From Nocardia nova SH22a (lineage in GTDB: Bacteria > Actinomycetota > Actinomycetes > Mycobacteriales > Mycobacteriaceae), in assembly GCF_000523235.1 (NCBI RefSeq), contig NZ_CP006850.1:5518001-5582000 (forward strand): a DNA stretch of 64,000 nt. The letters run 5' to 3'. Shown one piece after another: positions 34,367 to 42,658 of the stretch. Every line of letters starts with the position of its first letter. The first letter of the stretch is position 1. Under the pieces are notes generated by a model, which was not told the DNA's origin, did not search any database, and saw only the letters and a program-made list of their open reading frames with translations. A program made the position numbers and the translations under genes.

Positions 34367-35812
34367 TCAGCGAGTGCCGAAGTACACGGATTTGGCGCTG
34401 TAGTAGGGCGAGAGCCCCTCGGGACCGAGTTCACGGCCCAGACCCGACGCCTTCACACCGCCGAAGGGAGCATCGAGATCCAGCAGGTAGTGGTTGACGC
34501 CGACGGTGCCGCTGTGGAAGCGGTCGGCGATCGCCAGGCCGCGTTCCTCGTCGGTGGTCCACACGGCGCCGCCCAGGCCGTACGGGGAGTCGTTGGCGAT
34601 CGCGATCGCCTCGTCCTCGTCGTCGAACGGCGTGATGGTCAGGACCGGGCCGAAGATCTCCTCCTGCGCGATCCGTGCCGAATTGTCGACCCCCTCGAAG
34701 ACCGTCGGCGCGACGTACCACCCCACCGGCTGGTCCCGCGGAACCGCACCGCCGGTGGTGATCCGGTAGCCGTCGCCGCGTCCGGCGTCGATGTAGCCGA
34801 GCACGCGGTCACGCTGAGCGGCGCTGACCAGCGGGCCTATCTGCGTCGCCTTGTCCAGCGGGTCGCCGATGCGCAGGGCCCGCACCGTCTCGGTGACCGC
34901 CTCGACGACATCGGCGTAGCGCGAGCGGGGCGCGAGGATGCGCGTGGCGGCATGGCAGGTCTGACCGTTGTTCACCAGCGACACCTCGAGCAGTTTGTCC
35001 GCGAAGACGTCCAGATCGGCGTCGGCGGTGACGAGGGAGGCCGATTTGCCGCCGAGTTCGAGGGTCACCGGGCGCAACAGTCGTCCGCACACCTCGCCGA
35101 TCGCGCGACCGGCCGGGGTGGATCCGGTGAAGGCCACCTTGTCCACACCGGGATGTTCGACCAGACAGGCTCCGGCCTCCCGATCGGCGGGAACGATGTT
35201 CAGCACACCGGGCGGCAGTCCCACATCGACGGATGCCTCGGCGAAAACATAAGCGTCCAAAGCGGTTTCGGGAGACGGCTTGAGCACCACCGTGCATCCG
35301 GCGGCCAGAGCGGGCGCCAGTTTCATCGCGGCCAGCGATTGCGGATAGTTCCACGGCGTGATCGCCGCGACCACGCCGACCGGCTCCCGGCGCACCACCG
35401 TCCGGCCGCCGAATACGCTGGGGCGCACATCATCTCGCTGTTCGGCGCGAAGGAGGCGGGCGTAGTACTCGACCATCAGCGCCGGTGCGTACCCGTTGAC
35501 ATTGATCGACGTCGAAATCGGCATGCCGTTCTCGCGGCTGGTGAGCACGGCGGTCCGCCCGGCCCGCGACTTCAATGCCGCCGCGAAGCGATCGAGAAGG
35601 TCGGCGCGCTCGGCGGCGCCGACCGCACGCCAGGACACCAATGCCCGGCGCGCCGCCGCCACCGCCGCGTCGACATCGGCGGCGACGCCGAGCGCGGCCG
35701 TGCCGAGGACCTTCTCGGTCGCCGCCTCGATCACGTCGACGGTCGCTGTTGATGTGGGCGCTGTCCACGCACCGTCGATGAACAGTGCGGTCCGGTCCGG
35801 GGTGGTGTCCAT
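34367..35812 (-). CDS. NAD(P)-dependent aldehyde dehydrogenase, 481 aa
   Basis: ALDH fold: TPWNYPQSLAAMKLAPALAAG, FTGSTPAGRAIGE, LELGGKSASLV, nucleophile Cys in NNGQTCHAATRI and EEIFGPVLTITPFDDEDEA. Distinct from the ALDH at the end of the operon; divergence in the substrate tunnel suggests different aldehydes. Lies 24 bp after the thiolase-fold gene and 32 bp before the CoA-transferase fusion. Confidence 0.95.
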   Translation of the reverse strand: MDTTPDRTALFIDGAWTAPTSTATVDVIEAATEKVLGTAALGVAADVDAAVAAARRALVSWRAVGAAERADLLDRFAAALKSRAGRTAVLTSRENGMPISTSINVNGYAPALMVEYYARLLRAEQRDDVRPSVFGGRTVVRREPVGVVAAITPWNYPQSLAAMKLAPALAAGCTVVLKPSPETALDAYVFAEASVDVGLPPGVLNIVPADREAGACLVEHPGVDKVAFTGSTPAGRAIGEVCGRLLRPVTLELGGKSASLVTADADLDVFADKLLEVSLVNNGQTCHAATRILAPRSRYADVVEAVTETVRALRIGDPLDKATQIGPLVSAAQRDRVLGYIDAGRGDGYRITTGGAVPRDQPVGWYVAPTVFEGVDNSARIAQEEIFGPVLTITPFDDEDEAIAIANDSPYGLGGAVWTTDEERGLAIADRFHSGTVGVNHYLLDLDAPFGGVKASGLGRELGPEGLSPYYSAKSVYFGTR

Positions 35813-35836
35813 ATCGGTCCTCGGGGGTGATTGCGA

Positions 35837-37021
35837 TCAGAGGGTGTCTTGGTGGCCGAACAGCGTGGAGCTGACCAGCGGGGCCATCGGCCCGCCGATG
35901 AACAGCGAGATCCGCGCGCCGGGAACGGGATTGGTGGACGTGCCGCGGATCTGCCGTACCGCCTCGACCGCCAGGCCCATCCCGTTGACGAACGAGTCCG
36001 CGATATTGCCGCCACTGGTGTTGACGGGCAGCTTGCCGATTCCGGCGGTCAGATTGTCGACGGTCAGCACCGCTGCGGCCGCCGGTCCCGCGGGTGCGAA
36101 TCCGTGGTCGATGAGCGCGGCCACCGCGGGACCGCTGAAGTTCTCGTACACCTGGACCACATCGACGTCGTCGTGGGTCAATCCGGCGGCGGCCCACAAC
36201 CGGTCGGCGACTCCGGCGCGGCCGGGTCGTCCCGCGAATCCCGCGCTCGTGTACAGGTCGTCGTTGTCGATGATCGAGGAGTAGCTGCCCGGCGCGCCCT
36301 GGGCTCCGGCCAGCACATACGCCGCGTCCGGGCGCATCGCGCGCGCTCGTTCGGCGGATACCAGCACCAGGGCGGCGGCGCCGTCGCTCTCGCGGGAGCA
36401 GTCGAACAGATGGAACGGTTCGGTGATCAGCCGCGACGATTCGTAGGTCGCCTCGTCCAGCGGCCTGCCGTAACCGGCCGCGGTGGGATTGCGCTGCGCG
36501 TGCCGATAGGCGGCCAGCACCAGGGCGCGCATGGTCTCGCGGGGCACACCGTCGTGTTCGAGCAGCCGCTGGGTGCGCAGCGCGCAGACCTGGGCGGGCG
36601 AGCCCACACCGTGTGCGAGGTAATGGGATCCGTAGAAATACTTCGCGTATCCCAGACGCCCGGTGTCCTCCTGGGCCATCGAGCGGAAGACCACGACGCA
36701 TTCGGCCTGGCCGGTGGCGATCGCGACCGCGGCGTTGTTGATCGCCGCGGCGACCGTGCCGCCTCCCCCACCCCACATCATGTTCGACCAGCGCACATCC
36801 TCGACGCCGAGGGCGCCGCCCAGGACCGCACCGTCGTTTCCGCCGCCCGCGTAGGAGACGAACCCGTCGATCTCGTGCGGTGAGATCTGCGCGTCGGCGC
36901 AGGCGGCGACGATGGCCTCGAGGGTCATCCGGAACTCGCCGTGCGGCGCCTGGCCGCGCTTGTAGTGCAGTTCCGACACACCCACCACCGCGGCGGCGCC
37001 GCGCATCGCGATCCGGCTCAT
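35837..37021 (-). CDS. Thiolase-fold protein without catalytic Cys; candidate acyl-CoA retro-aldolase, 394 aa
   Basis: SCP-x/Ltp-like thiolase fold: MRGAAAVVGVSELHYKRG, EAIVAACADAQISPHEIDGFVSYAGG and late blocks VDVVQVYENFSG and LPVNTSGGNIADSFVNGMGLAVEAVRQIRGTS. Where thiolases carry the nucleophilic Cys, this protein has GGGGG (residues 84-88). Its ATG overlaps the stop of a DUF35 gene. The family precedent is Ltp2 with its DUF35 partner domain, which catalyses retro-aldol cleavage in actinobacterial steroid side-chain degradation without a Cys nucleophile. Start 37021 chosen from the ATGA overlap. Confidence 0.92.
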   Translation of the reverse strand: MSRIAMRGAAAVVGVSELHYKRGQAPHGEFRMTLEAIVAACADAQISPHEIDGFVSYAGGGNDGAVLGGALGVEDVRWSNMMWGGGGGTVAAAINNAAVAIATGQAECVVVFRSMAQEDTGRLGYAKYFYGSHYLAHGVGSPAQVCALRTQRLLEHDGVPRETMRALVLAAYRHAQRNPTAAGYGRPLDEATYESSRLITEPFHLFDCSRESDGAAALVLVSAERARAMRPDAAYVLAGAQGAPGSYSSIIDNDDLYTSAGFAGRPGRAGVADRLWAAAGLTHDDVDVVQVYENFSGPAVAALIDHGFAPAGPAAAAVLTVDNLTAGIGKLPVNTSGGNIADSFVNGMGLAVEAVRQIRGTSTNPVPGARISLFIGGPMAPLVSSTLFGHQDTL

Positions 37022-37461
37022 GCCCGCGTTCCTTCCACACCGGCGCGCCGCCACCGCAGCAGCGGCCACGTCGCGCCCTCGTCGTGTTCGATATGTCCGG
37101 TGACCCGGTCGCCGATGCGCACGGCGGCGGGGTCGTCGTCGACGAGAAGTCCCAGCACCCTTCGGTTTCCGGCGCCGGGCAGTTCCACCAGCACCGTCAC
37201 GTACGGGACCCGGTCGGCCAGTTCCGTGATGAAGGGGTAGTGGCTGCGCGCCCAGCTGTAGACGGTGCCGACCTGCTCCACGGCCTCCCAGGCGGGATCG
37301 AAGGTGTGGCATCTCCCGCAGATCCACTGCGGGCCCCAGATCCATTCACCGCAGTGCCCGCAATGCTGCAACCGCAGTTCACCGGCGAGCAGGCCGTCCC
37401 AGTACGGTCGATCGAGACCGTCGGCGGCCGGGCCCCACGGCAGCTCCGCGACCGCGCTCAT
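37018..37461 (-). CDS. DUF35 zinc-ribbon/OB-fold protein, partner of the thiolase-fold protein, 147 aa
   Basis: N-terminal rubredoxin-like zinc ribbon with Cys34, Cys37, Cys48 and Cys51 (CGHC, then CGRC), then an OB-fold (GTVYSWARSHYPFI, PYVTVLVELPGAG, GDRVTGHI). DUF35 proteins associate with thiolase-fold enzymes and are needed for their activity in known steroid-degrading complexes. Start ATG 37461 (MSAVAELPWGP) overlaps the stop of the NTF2-like gene as ATGA; the thiolase-fold ATG overlaps its own stop, giving strict stoichiometric coupling. Confidence 0.93.
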   Translation of the reverse strand: MSAVAELPWGPAADGLDRPYWDGLLAGELRLQHCGHCGEWIWGPQWICGRCHTFDPAWEAVEQVGTVYSWARSHYPFITELADRVPYVTVLVELPGAGNRRVLGLLVDDDPAAVRIGDRVTGHIEHDEGATWPLLRWRRAGVEGTRA

Positions 37462-37772
37462 GCCGGTTCCCCGGAGGCCGGGAAGTTCTCGAGCGCGGCG
37501 GCCTTCCACTGTCCGTCGTGACGCTCCCAGATCGAACGCAGCCCGATCACACCCTCCGGTGTGTCGTACACGGTCTCGCCGACGCGGGTATCGCCCTCGG
37601 CGCGAACGTCCGTGATCTCGAAACCGTTCACCACACCGCGCGGCACGGTGACGCCGTCCAGCACGGCGGGCAGGTTCTCCTGCACCATATCGGCCAGCGC
37701 CGCCTTGAAATCGCCCTTCGCGACGGCACCGACGTGCCGTTCGTACACTTCGCGAAAGTCCTGCTCAGACAT
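37458..37772 (-). CDS. NTF2/SnoaL-like small protein, 104 aa
   Basis: Length and pattern fit the NTF2-like cone fold: an N-terminal helix FREVYERHVGAVAKGDFKAALADM, then GFEITDVRAEGDTRVGETVYDT and a final GLRSIWERHDGQWKAAALENFP strand. Family members include small-molecule isomerases, hydratases and dehydratase-like proteins as well as non-catalytic ones. First gene of the DUF35/aldolase operon, 51 bp below the -10 of a strong family 1 promoter. Its role might be dehydration or isomerisation of the aldolase substrate. Confidence 0.85.
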   Translation of the reverse strand: MSEQDFREVYERHVGAVAKGDFKAALADMVQENLPAVLDGVTVPRGVVNGFEITDVRAEGDTRVGETVYDTPEGVIGLRSIWERHDGQWKAAALENFPASGEPA

Positions 37773-37823
37773 TCGAATTCTCCTTCGTTCCCCTCGGCGG
37801 CAGCGTGCGCCTCGATGATTTTT

Positions 37824-37852
37824 ACCTTAAGCCTTTAGGTTTATGGGGTCAA
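37824..37852 (-). promoter_or_regulatory. Family 1 promoter/operator before the NTF2-DUF35-aldolase operon
   Basis: Minus strand: -35 TTGACC (37847-37852), 17-bp spacer with palindrome-like CCATAAACCTAAAGG, -10 TAAGGT (37824-37829). The best promoter of the family and nearly the same as 28681-28703. It should drive six genes down to 30395. Confidence 0.7.
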
Positions 37853-37882
37853 TGAGACGCCGCCGTCCCGGTGCCGGTCCGG

Positions 37883-39370
37883 TCAGTTTCCGGCGAACCG
37901 GAAACCGCCCTCGCCATCGATGTCCACCGGCTCGTCCGCCACGTTCTCGCCCAGCAGGCGCTCGACGGTCGCGGGCTCGAACGTCGAGGCCAGCGTGCGT
38001 CCGCCGTCCGGGGTGCGGGCGGCGAGGAAACCACGTTCCGGATTCCCCGACCGATCGTGCAGGACCGTCCACGCCTCCACCGCCGCCCGGCCCGCGTAGG
38101 CCGGATGCGCGCGTACCGTGGGCTCGCGATCCACCCGTTCCTGGACGTCCTCGCGCCGAAATCCCGCACTCGGCGGTTCGGTGCGATACACGCCGAAAGC
38201 ATGCTTGGTCAGATAGCCCCCGTTGGCGGTGAGCAGGCCGTAGTCGCCCGGCGACTCCCGCAGTCTCGTCGCCAGGGTGGCGATCGCGTGCGTGCTGTAG
38301 TTGTTCCAGGGACCGCCCGCGAAGGTGAGGCCGCCGGTGACCGTCAGCGGCCGCCGCGGATCATCGGTCGCCAGCCCCAGTTCGCGCGCCGCGACCTGCA
38401 CCGCGGACGGGAAGCACGAATACACGTCGATATGGGTCGGATCGTCGCGTCCGATTCCGGCCAGTTCGAGCACGCGGGCCCCCGCGTGCCGGATCGCGGG
38501 TGACCGGTCCAGCGCCCCGCGCTCGGCGATGTCGAAGGTGTCGTGGGCCTCGGTACCCGCCTGCGGGAAGACCCAGTTGTCGCGCGGAATGCCCAGTCGC
38601 CGAGCCACTTCCACCGAGCACATCAGCAGTGCCGCGCCCTGCTCGACCATATTGTTGGAGTTCATCAGCTTGGTGTAGGGCCAGGCGATCCACCGGTTGG
38701 CGGCGCTCGGGGTCACGATCTCGGCGGCGGTGTGGGCGCGCTGGGTCCACGCATGCGGGTTGGTCGCGGCGACCTCGCTGAAACGTGCCCAGAGGGCGCC
38801 GATTTCCGCGCGGTGCTTGTCCATCGAGCGCCCGGCCGACAGGCGCAATGCCTGTTCGAACAGCGGGTAGATGTAGGCGGGGCGATCCAGTCCCGCCCGA
38901 TTCTCGGTCTCCGAGCGCATCGGCACCTCGGGCACCAGCATCGGCGCCGCGGGCACCGCATCGTCCTGGACGGTCCAATCCGGCCGAATTCCCTGTGCGC
39001 GCAACTTCATCCGAGTACGCCAGGATTCCGCGCCGCCGACCAGCACCACATCGCAGCGTCCGGTGGCGATGTCCTCGGCGGCCTGGTTCACCAGGACCTG
39101 CGGAGTACTGCCGCCGCTGCCGGTGTAGCCGGTGTGCCGTGGCGTGGCGCCGATCCGCTCGGCGACCAGCGCCCCCGGATCGCGATAACGCCACGAGAGC
39201 AGGCCGACGATTCGCACCGAATCGACCAGTTCCAGCAGGCGTGCGGTACCGGCCTCGGTGGCGGCGCGCGAGGCCGCGTAGACGATCAGATCGACCGGCT
39301 CGCAGCCGCCCTCGCGCTCGTTGATCTGACCCCCGCCTACGAGGATCGGGGTGCGGGGATCCAGGCTCAC
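37883..39370 (-). CDS. Thiolase-like acetyl-CoA acetyltransferase family protein without catalytic Cys, 495 aa
   Basis: Long thiolase-like protein: RTPILVGGGQINERE, then SGGSTPQVLVNQAAEDIATGRCDVVLVGGAESWR, a central IDVYSCFPSAVQVAARELG and TVTGGLTFAGGPWNNYSTHAIATL, plus a C-terminal beta-rich extension (about 400-495). The usual nucleophile position reads GSGGS (residues 84-88), so Claisen-type thiolysis is unlikely by the standard mechanism. Separated by 110 bp from the DUF35/aldolase operon. Its apparent promoter (39603-39631) lies 230 bp upstream. May be a second C-C lyase or a CoA-ester-binding subunit. Confidence 0.9.
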   Translation of the reverse strand: MSLDPRTPILVGGGQINEREGGCEPVDLIVYAASRAATEAGTARLLELVDSVRIVGLLSWRYRDPGALVAERIGATPRHTGYTGSGGSTPQVLVNQAAEDIATGRCDVVLVGGAESWRTRMKLRAQGIRPDWTVQDDAVPAAPMLVPEVPMRSETENRAGLDRPAYIYPLFEQALRLSAGRSMDKHRAEIGALWARFSEVAATNPHAWTQRAHTAAEIVTPSAANRWIAWPYTKLMNSNNMVEQGAALLMCSVEVARRLGIPRDNWVFPQAGTEAHDTFDIAERGALDRSPAIRHAGARVLELAGIGRDDPTHIDVYSCFPSAVQVAARELGLATDDPRRPLTVTGGLTFAGGPWNNYSTHAIATLATRLRESPGDYGLLTANGGYLTKHAFGVYRTEPPSAGFRREDVQERVDREPTVRAHPAYAGRAAVEAWTVLHDRSGNPERGFLAARTPDGGRTLASTFEPATVERLLGENVADEPVDIDGEGGFRFAGN

Positions 39371-39665
39371 GACCGCACCGCCCCGAGAATCCGGTGCCGG
39401 GATTCGGACCGGGCGCCGGAAACATGAGTAGTCGAACGGGTTGGCTTCCTACGGTTCACGATGTCCTCACAGATTTTGTCGACGGGACCGACGAGTGCGA
39501 TGTCCGCCACCGTGGCGGTCGGCACGGCGCCCCGCCAGGTCGGCACGACCGTCTTCCTCGAATCGTCGGCAGCGGTCGCACACCGAGCGGGATCTACCCA
39601 TAAAGCTAATACCTTTAGATTAATAACTCAAGGTAGAGGCCGAATTCAAGCACCGACACCCGACT
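39371..39665. other. 295-bp gap: long leader and promoter, no gene recognised
   Basis: Between the thiolase-like gene and the next ligase (both minus). The only strong element is the family 1 promoter at 39603-39631, which would leave a roughly 226-nt untranslated leader before ATG 39370. I found no convincing ORF in the leader and no clear riboswitch fold by eye. Confidence 0.55.
39603..39631 (-). promoter_or_regulatory. Family 1 promoter/operator before the thiolase-like gene
   Basis: Minus strand: -35 TTGAGT (39626-39631), 17-bp spacer with TTATTAATCTAAAGG, -10 TAGCTT (39603-39608). Same layout as 37824-37852 and 41285-41313. Confidence 0.65.
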
Positions 39666-41207
39666 TCAGGCGGTGGCCGCGACGCCCCGGATCGCGACGG
39701 CATCCGCGGGCACCACCGGAAACCGCTGCCGCAGTTGCGGTTTGGCCATCTTGCCGGAGAACGTCCGGGGCAGCGGCTCACCCAGTGCGACAGCGTGTTT
39801 CGGCCGCTTGAACTTCGCGAGATGCTCGTGCGCGAGCCGGGCGATCTCCGCGACCACCTCGGCCGCGGGCCGCGCACTGTGGAAGACCACCATCGGAACC
39901 TCACCCCACCGCTCGTCCTCGACGCCGATGACCGCGAGGTCGGCGACGCCTTCGATGCGGTGCAGCACCTTCTCGATCTCGGCGGGGTAGACGTTGAGGC
40001 CGCCGGAGATCAGCATGTCCTTGCTGCGATCGACGATCTTGAGGAAGCCGCCCTCGTCCATGAGCCCGAGGTCGCCGGTGCGCAGCCAGCCGTCCACCAG
40101 CGTGGCCGCGGTGGCATCGGGCCGGTTCCAGTACTCCTTCAGCACATGCTCACCCCGAACGAGGATCTCCCCCACCTCACCGGCCGGAGTGGCGGTCCCC
40201 GGATCGCCGATCGCGACCTGCGTACCCACCAGTGCGAGTCCGGCGTAGCCGGGACGGGTCAGCGCCTGCGCGTAACTCAGCGTCGACACCATGCCCGACG
40301 CCTCGGTCAGCCCGTAGACCTGCGTGAGCGGAATTCCGTGGTCGCGATAGAACTCCACCAGATCCAGCCCCACCGGCGCCCCGCCGGTGGCGGCGAAGGT
40401 GAACGTCGCCAGCTTGCGCGAGCCGAAATCGGGCAGCGTCGTCATCCGCTCCCAGATCACCGGAACCGTTGTCGCGGCGGTGATCTGCTCGCGTTCGAGG
40501 GTGTCCAGCGCGATCTCGGGGTCGTATTCGCGCAGGAGCACCATCGTCGCGCCCGGCACGACCACCAGCTGCATGAAGATCGACAGCACCGAACCGGTGT
40601 AGACCAGCGGCGCGGCGCACAACACGCGGTCGCGGGCGGAGAATCCGTGACTGATGGTCTGCGAGATACCCGGAGCCATCGCATTGCGATGGGTGATCAA
40701 CGCGCCCTTCTGCACACCGGTGGTACCGGAGGTGTAGCAGATGAAGGCGCCGTCGTCGCCCGCGGTATCGACGCGCGGCGCGACGCCGGGATCGAGCAGC
40801 GCGGCATAGGGCGGGTGCGCACTGCCGCCGATCGCGTGGATCTCGAACGGCGCCTGCGCCGCCGCCACCTCGAGCAGCGGCGCGAATTCGTCCTCGACGA
40901 TCACCAGCCGGGGCGCGGAGTCCACCACCATCGGCGCCAGTTCCCCGGCGGTGAGCCGGAAATTCAGCGGGACGCTGACGGCGCCGAGTTTGAGGGTGGC
41001 CAGGATGACGTGCGCCAGCTCGGGGCGATTCAGCATCATCACCGCGACCCGGTCGCCCTTGCGGACGCCGCGGGCGGCCAGGCCACGGGCCAGCGCGTCG
41101 GTGATCGCGTCGACCTGGGCCCACGTCTGCACGGTGTCACCGAACACGATCGCCTGCTGCTGCGGGCGGGTCCGGGCCCAGTAACGAGTCAAATCCGCAA
41201 GGTTCAT
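39666..41207 (-). CDS. AMP-forming acyl-CoA ligase, 513 aa
   Basis: ANL enzyme: ICYTSGTTGVQKGALIT, QVYGLTEASGM (A5), WLRTGDLGLMDEGGFLKIVDRSKDMLISGGLNVYPAEIE (A7-A8) and RTFSGKMAKPQL (A10). Carries its own family 1 promoter 78 bp upstream, so it is induced with the DUF35/aldolase operon and the Rieske genes and is likely the activating ligase for that branch. Mono-cistronic or read into the thiolase-like gene. Confidence 0.94.
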   Translation of the reverse strand: MNLADLTRYWARTRPQQQAIVFGDTVQTWAQVDAITDALARGLAARGVRKGDRVAVMMLNRPELAHVILATLKLGAVSVPLNFRLTAGELAPMVVDSAPRLVIVEDEFAPLLEVAAAQAPFEIHAIGGSAHPPYAALLDPGVAPRVDTAGDDGAFICYTSGTTGVQKGALITHRNAMAPGISQTISHGFSARDRVLCAAPLVYTGSVLSIFMQLVVVPGATMVLLREYDPEIALDTLEREQITAATTVPVIWERMTTLPDFGSRKLATFTFAATGGAPVGLDLVEFYRDHGIPLTQVYGLTEASGMVSTLSYAQALTRPGYAGLALVGTQVAIGDPGTATPAGEVGEILVRGEHVLKEYWNRPDATAATLVDGWLRTGDLGLMDEGGFLKIVDRSKDMLISGGLNVYPAEIEKVLHRIEGVADLAVIGVEDERWGEVPMVVFHSARPAAEVVAEIARLAHEHLAKFKRPKHAVALGEPLPRTFSGKMAKPQLRQRFPVVPADAVAIRGVAATA

Positions 41208-41284
41208 CCGAGTCCTCGTTCTCTCGCGACTGCACTGGCCGCAGGCATCGGCGGAGTGTGACCGCCCTCACTCAATGTGCCGTA

Positions 41285-41313
41285 AACCTAACATCTATAG
41301 ATTACTGGCGCAA
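41285..41313 (-). promoter_or_regulatory. Family 1 promoter/operator before the acyl-CoA ligase
   Basis: Minus strand: -35 TTGCGC (41308-41313), 17-bp spacer with CAGTAATCTATAGATGT, -10 TAGGTT (41285-41290), TSS expected about 70 nt before the ATG. The palindrome here is degenerate on one arm. Confidence 0.6.
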
Positions 41314-41407
41314 TACCCGATCCGCCCCCGAAAGGGGTCTACCGATGACACGAAAACGACACCCACGCAGTACTTTTCGCGTGGATGTCGGTATCGCAGG
41401 GCGGCGA

Positions 41408-42658
41408 TCAGCCGGGTCGGCGCACCTCGTCACGAGGACCGCGCGGATCGGATGCCGCGGCAATGCGAGCGTCGTCGTAACCGGCCACCGCGCGCAGGAC
41501 GGCAGCGGTGTCGGCGCCCACGGGCGGCGGCAGCGCCGGAGCGAACTTCTCCCCGGCGACCCGGACCGGACCGACCATCAGCTCGAGTTCCCCCACACCG
41601 GGGTAATCGACGCGATAAGTGTTGTCCCGCGCCCGGAAATGCGGATCGCCGAGCATGTCCGCGGCGCTGTTGACCGGTCCGCCCGCGATACCGTGTTCGA
41701 GGAACAGCCGCACCCACTCGTCCCTGGTGCGTTGCGCGAAAATCTCCGTCAACGCTCGCCACACCGTGTTCGCGCGGGCCGGAGCGCCCTCGTCGGCGGT
41801 CACCAGATCCACCCCGATCAGGTCTTCCCGCCCGACGGCGACCAGGAAATTGCGCCAGAACTTCTCCACATGGGAGCCGAACAGCACGGCCGCGCCGTCC
41901 TTGGTCCGGTACGCCTCGAGCCGGGGCCAGTCCGGCAGCCGCCCGTCGGGCAGCCAGGTGGGGCGCGGAATCGAGCGCTCGCGATTGAGTTCCGCGTCCA
42001 CCAGATCCGGCATCCACGCGGCGGCGACATCGATACCGGACACCTCCACCCGGCATCCGGCGCCGGTGCTCGCCGCTCGGTGCAGGGCCGCGAGCAATCC
42101 CATCGCCCCGTAGGCGCCCAGCGCGTACATCGCGATCGGCGGACTCGTCGAACCCGCGACCCCCTCGGTCGGCGGCTCCGGCGGCGTACTCACCTCCCGC
42201 AGTCCGGCGTAGGCGTCGAAAACCGGTCCGCCGGTGCCCAATCCGCGATACGGGCCGTCGGTGCCCATACCCGACACCGTGCACAGCACGATCTTCGGAT
42301 TCACCTCGCACAGCCGGTCGTAGCCGATGCCGAGCCAGTCCAGATATCCGCCACGCATCCCCTCGATCACGGCGTCGCAGGATCGGGCGAGGTCGAGAAA
42401 CGCCTGCTTACCCTCGTCGGATCGCAGGTCCAGTCCCACCGACTTCTTCCCGCGGTTCCACCGCAGGTGCATGAACGCCGGGCCGTCCGGATCGCCGATC
42501 GCGCGACTGCCGCCGATCCGCACCGGATCCCCCAGCGGACCCGACTCGATCTTGATCACCTCGGCGCCCAGGTCGGCCAGATGTCCGCCCACCGAGGACG
42601 GCGCGAGCTGGGCCACCTCGAGCACTCGGATCCCGTTCAGCAGCGACAAGCCGCTCAT
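41408..42658 (-). CDS. Family III CoA-transferase-like protein, catalytic Asp apparently replaced, 416 aa
   Basis: CaiB/BaiF fold: LLNGIRVLEVAQLAPSSVGGHLADLGAEVIKIES, MHLRWNRGKKSVGLDLRSDEGKQAFLDLA, VNPKIVLCTVSGMGTDGPY. By eye, the nucleophilic Asp of formyl-CoA transferase aligns with Met177 (segment SPPIAMYALGAYGAMGLLAAL). Family members without the Asp act as racemases or lyases, or may be inactive partners; alpha-methylacyl-CoA racemases also belong here. Start ATG 42658 overlaps the thioesterase stop as ATGA. Third gene of the Rieske operon. Confidence 0.92.
   Translation of the reverse strand: MSGLSLLNGIRVLEVAQLAPSSVGGHLADLGAEVIKIESGPLGDPVRIGGSRAIGDPDGPAFMHLRWNRGKKSVGLDLRSDEGKQAFLDLARSCDAVIEGMRGGYLDWLGIGYDRLCEVNPKIVLCTVSGMGTDGPYRGLGTGGPVFDAYAGLREVSTPPEPPTEGVAGSTSPPIAMYALGAYGAMGLLAALHRAASTGAGCRVEVSGIDVAAAWMPDLVDAELNRERSIPRPTWLPDGRLPDWPRLEAYRTKDGAAVLFGSHVEKFWRNFLVAVGREDLIGVDLVTADEGAPARANTVWRALTEIFAQRTRDEWVRLFLEHGIAGGPVNSAADMLGDPHFRARDNTYRVDYPGVGELELMVGPVRVAGEKFAPALPPPVGADTAAVLRAVAGYDDARIAAASDPRGPRDEVRRPG

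Noticed and set aside
31188..34403. 1071-codon open frame on the plus strand over the CoA-transferase fusion
   Set aside because: No recognisable domain, and the opposite strand encodes a double CoA-transferase with clear motifs.
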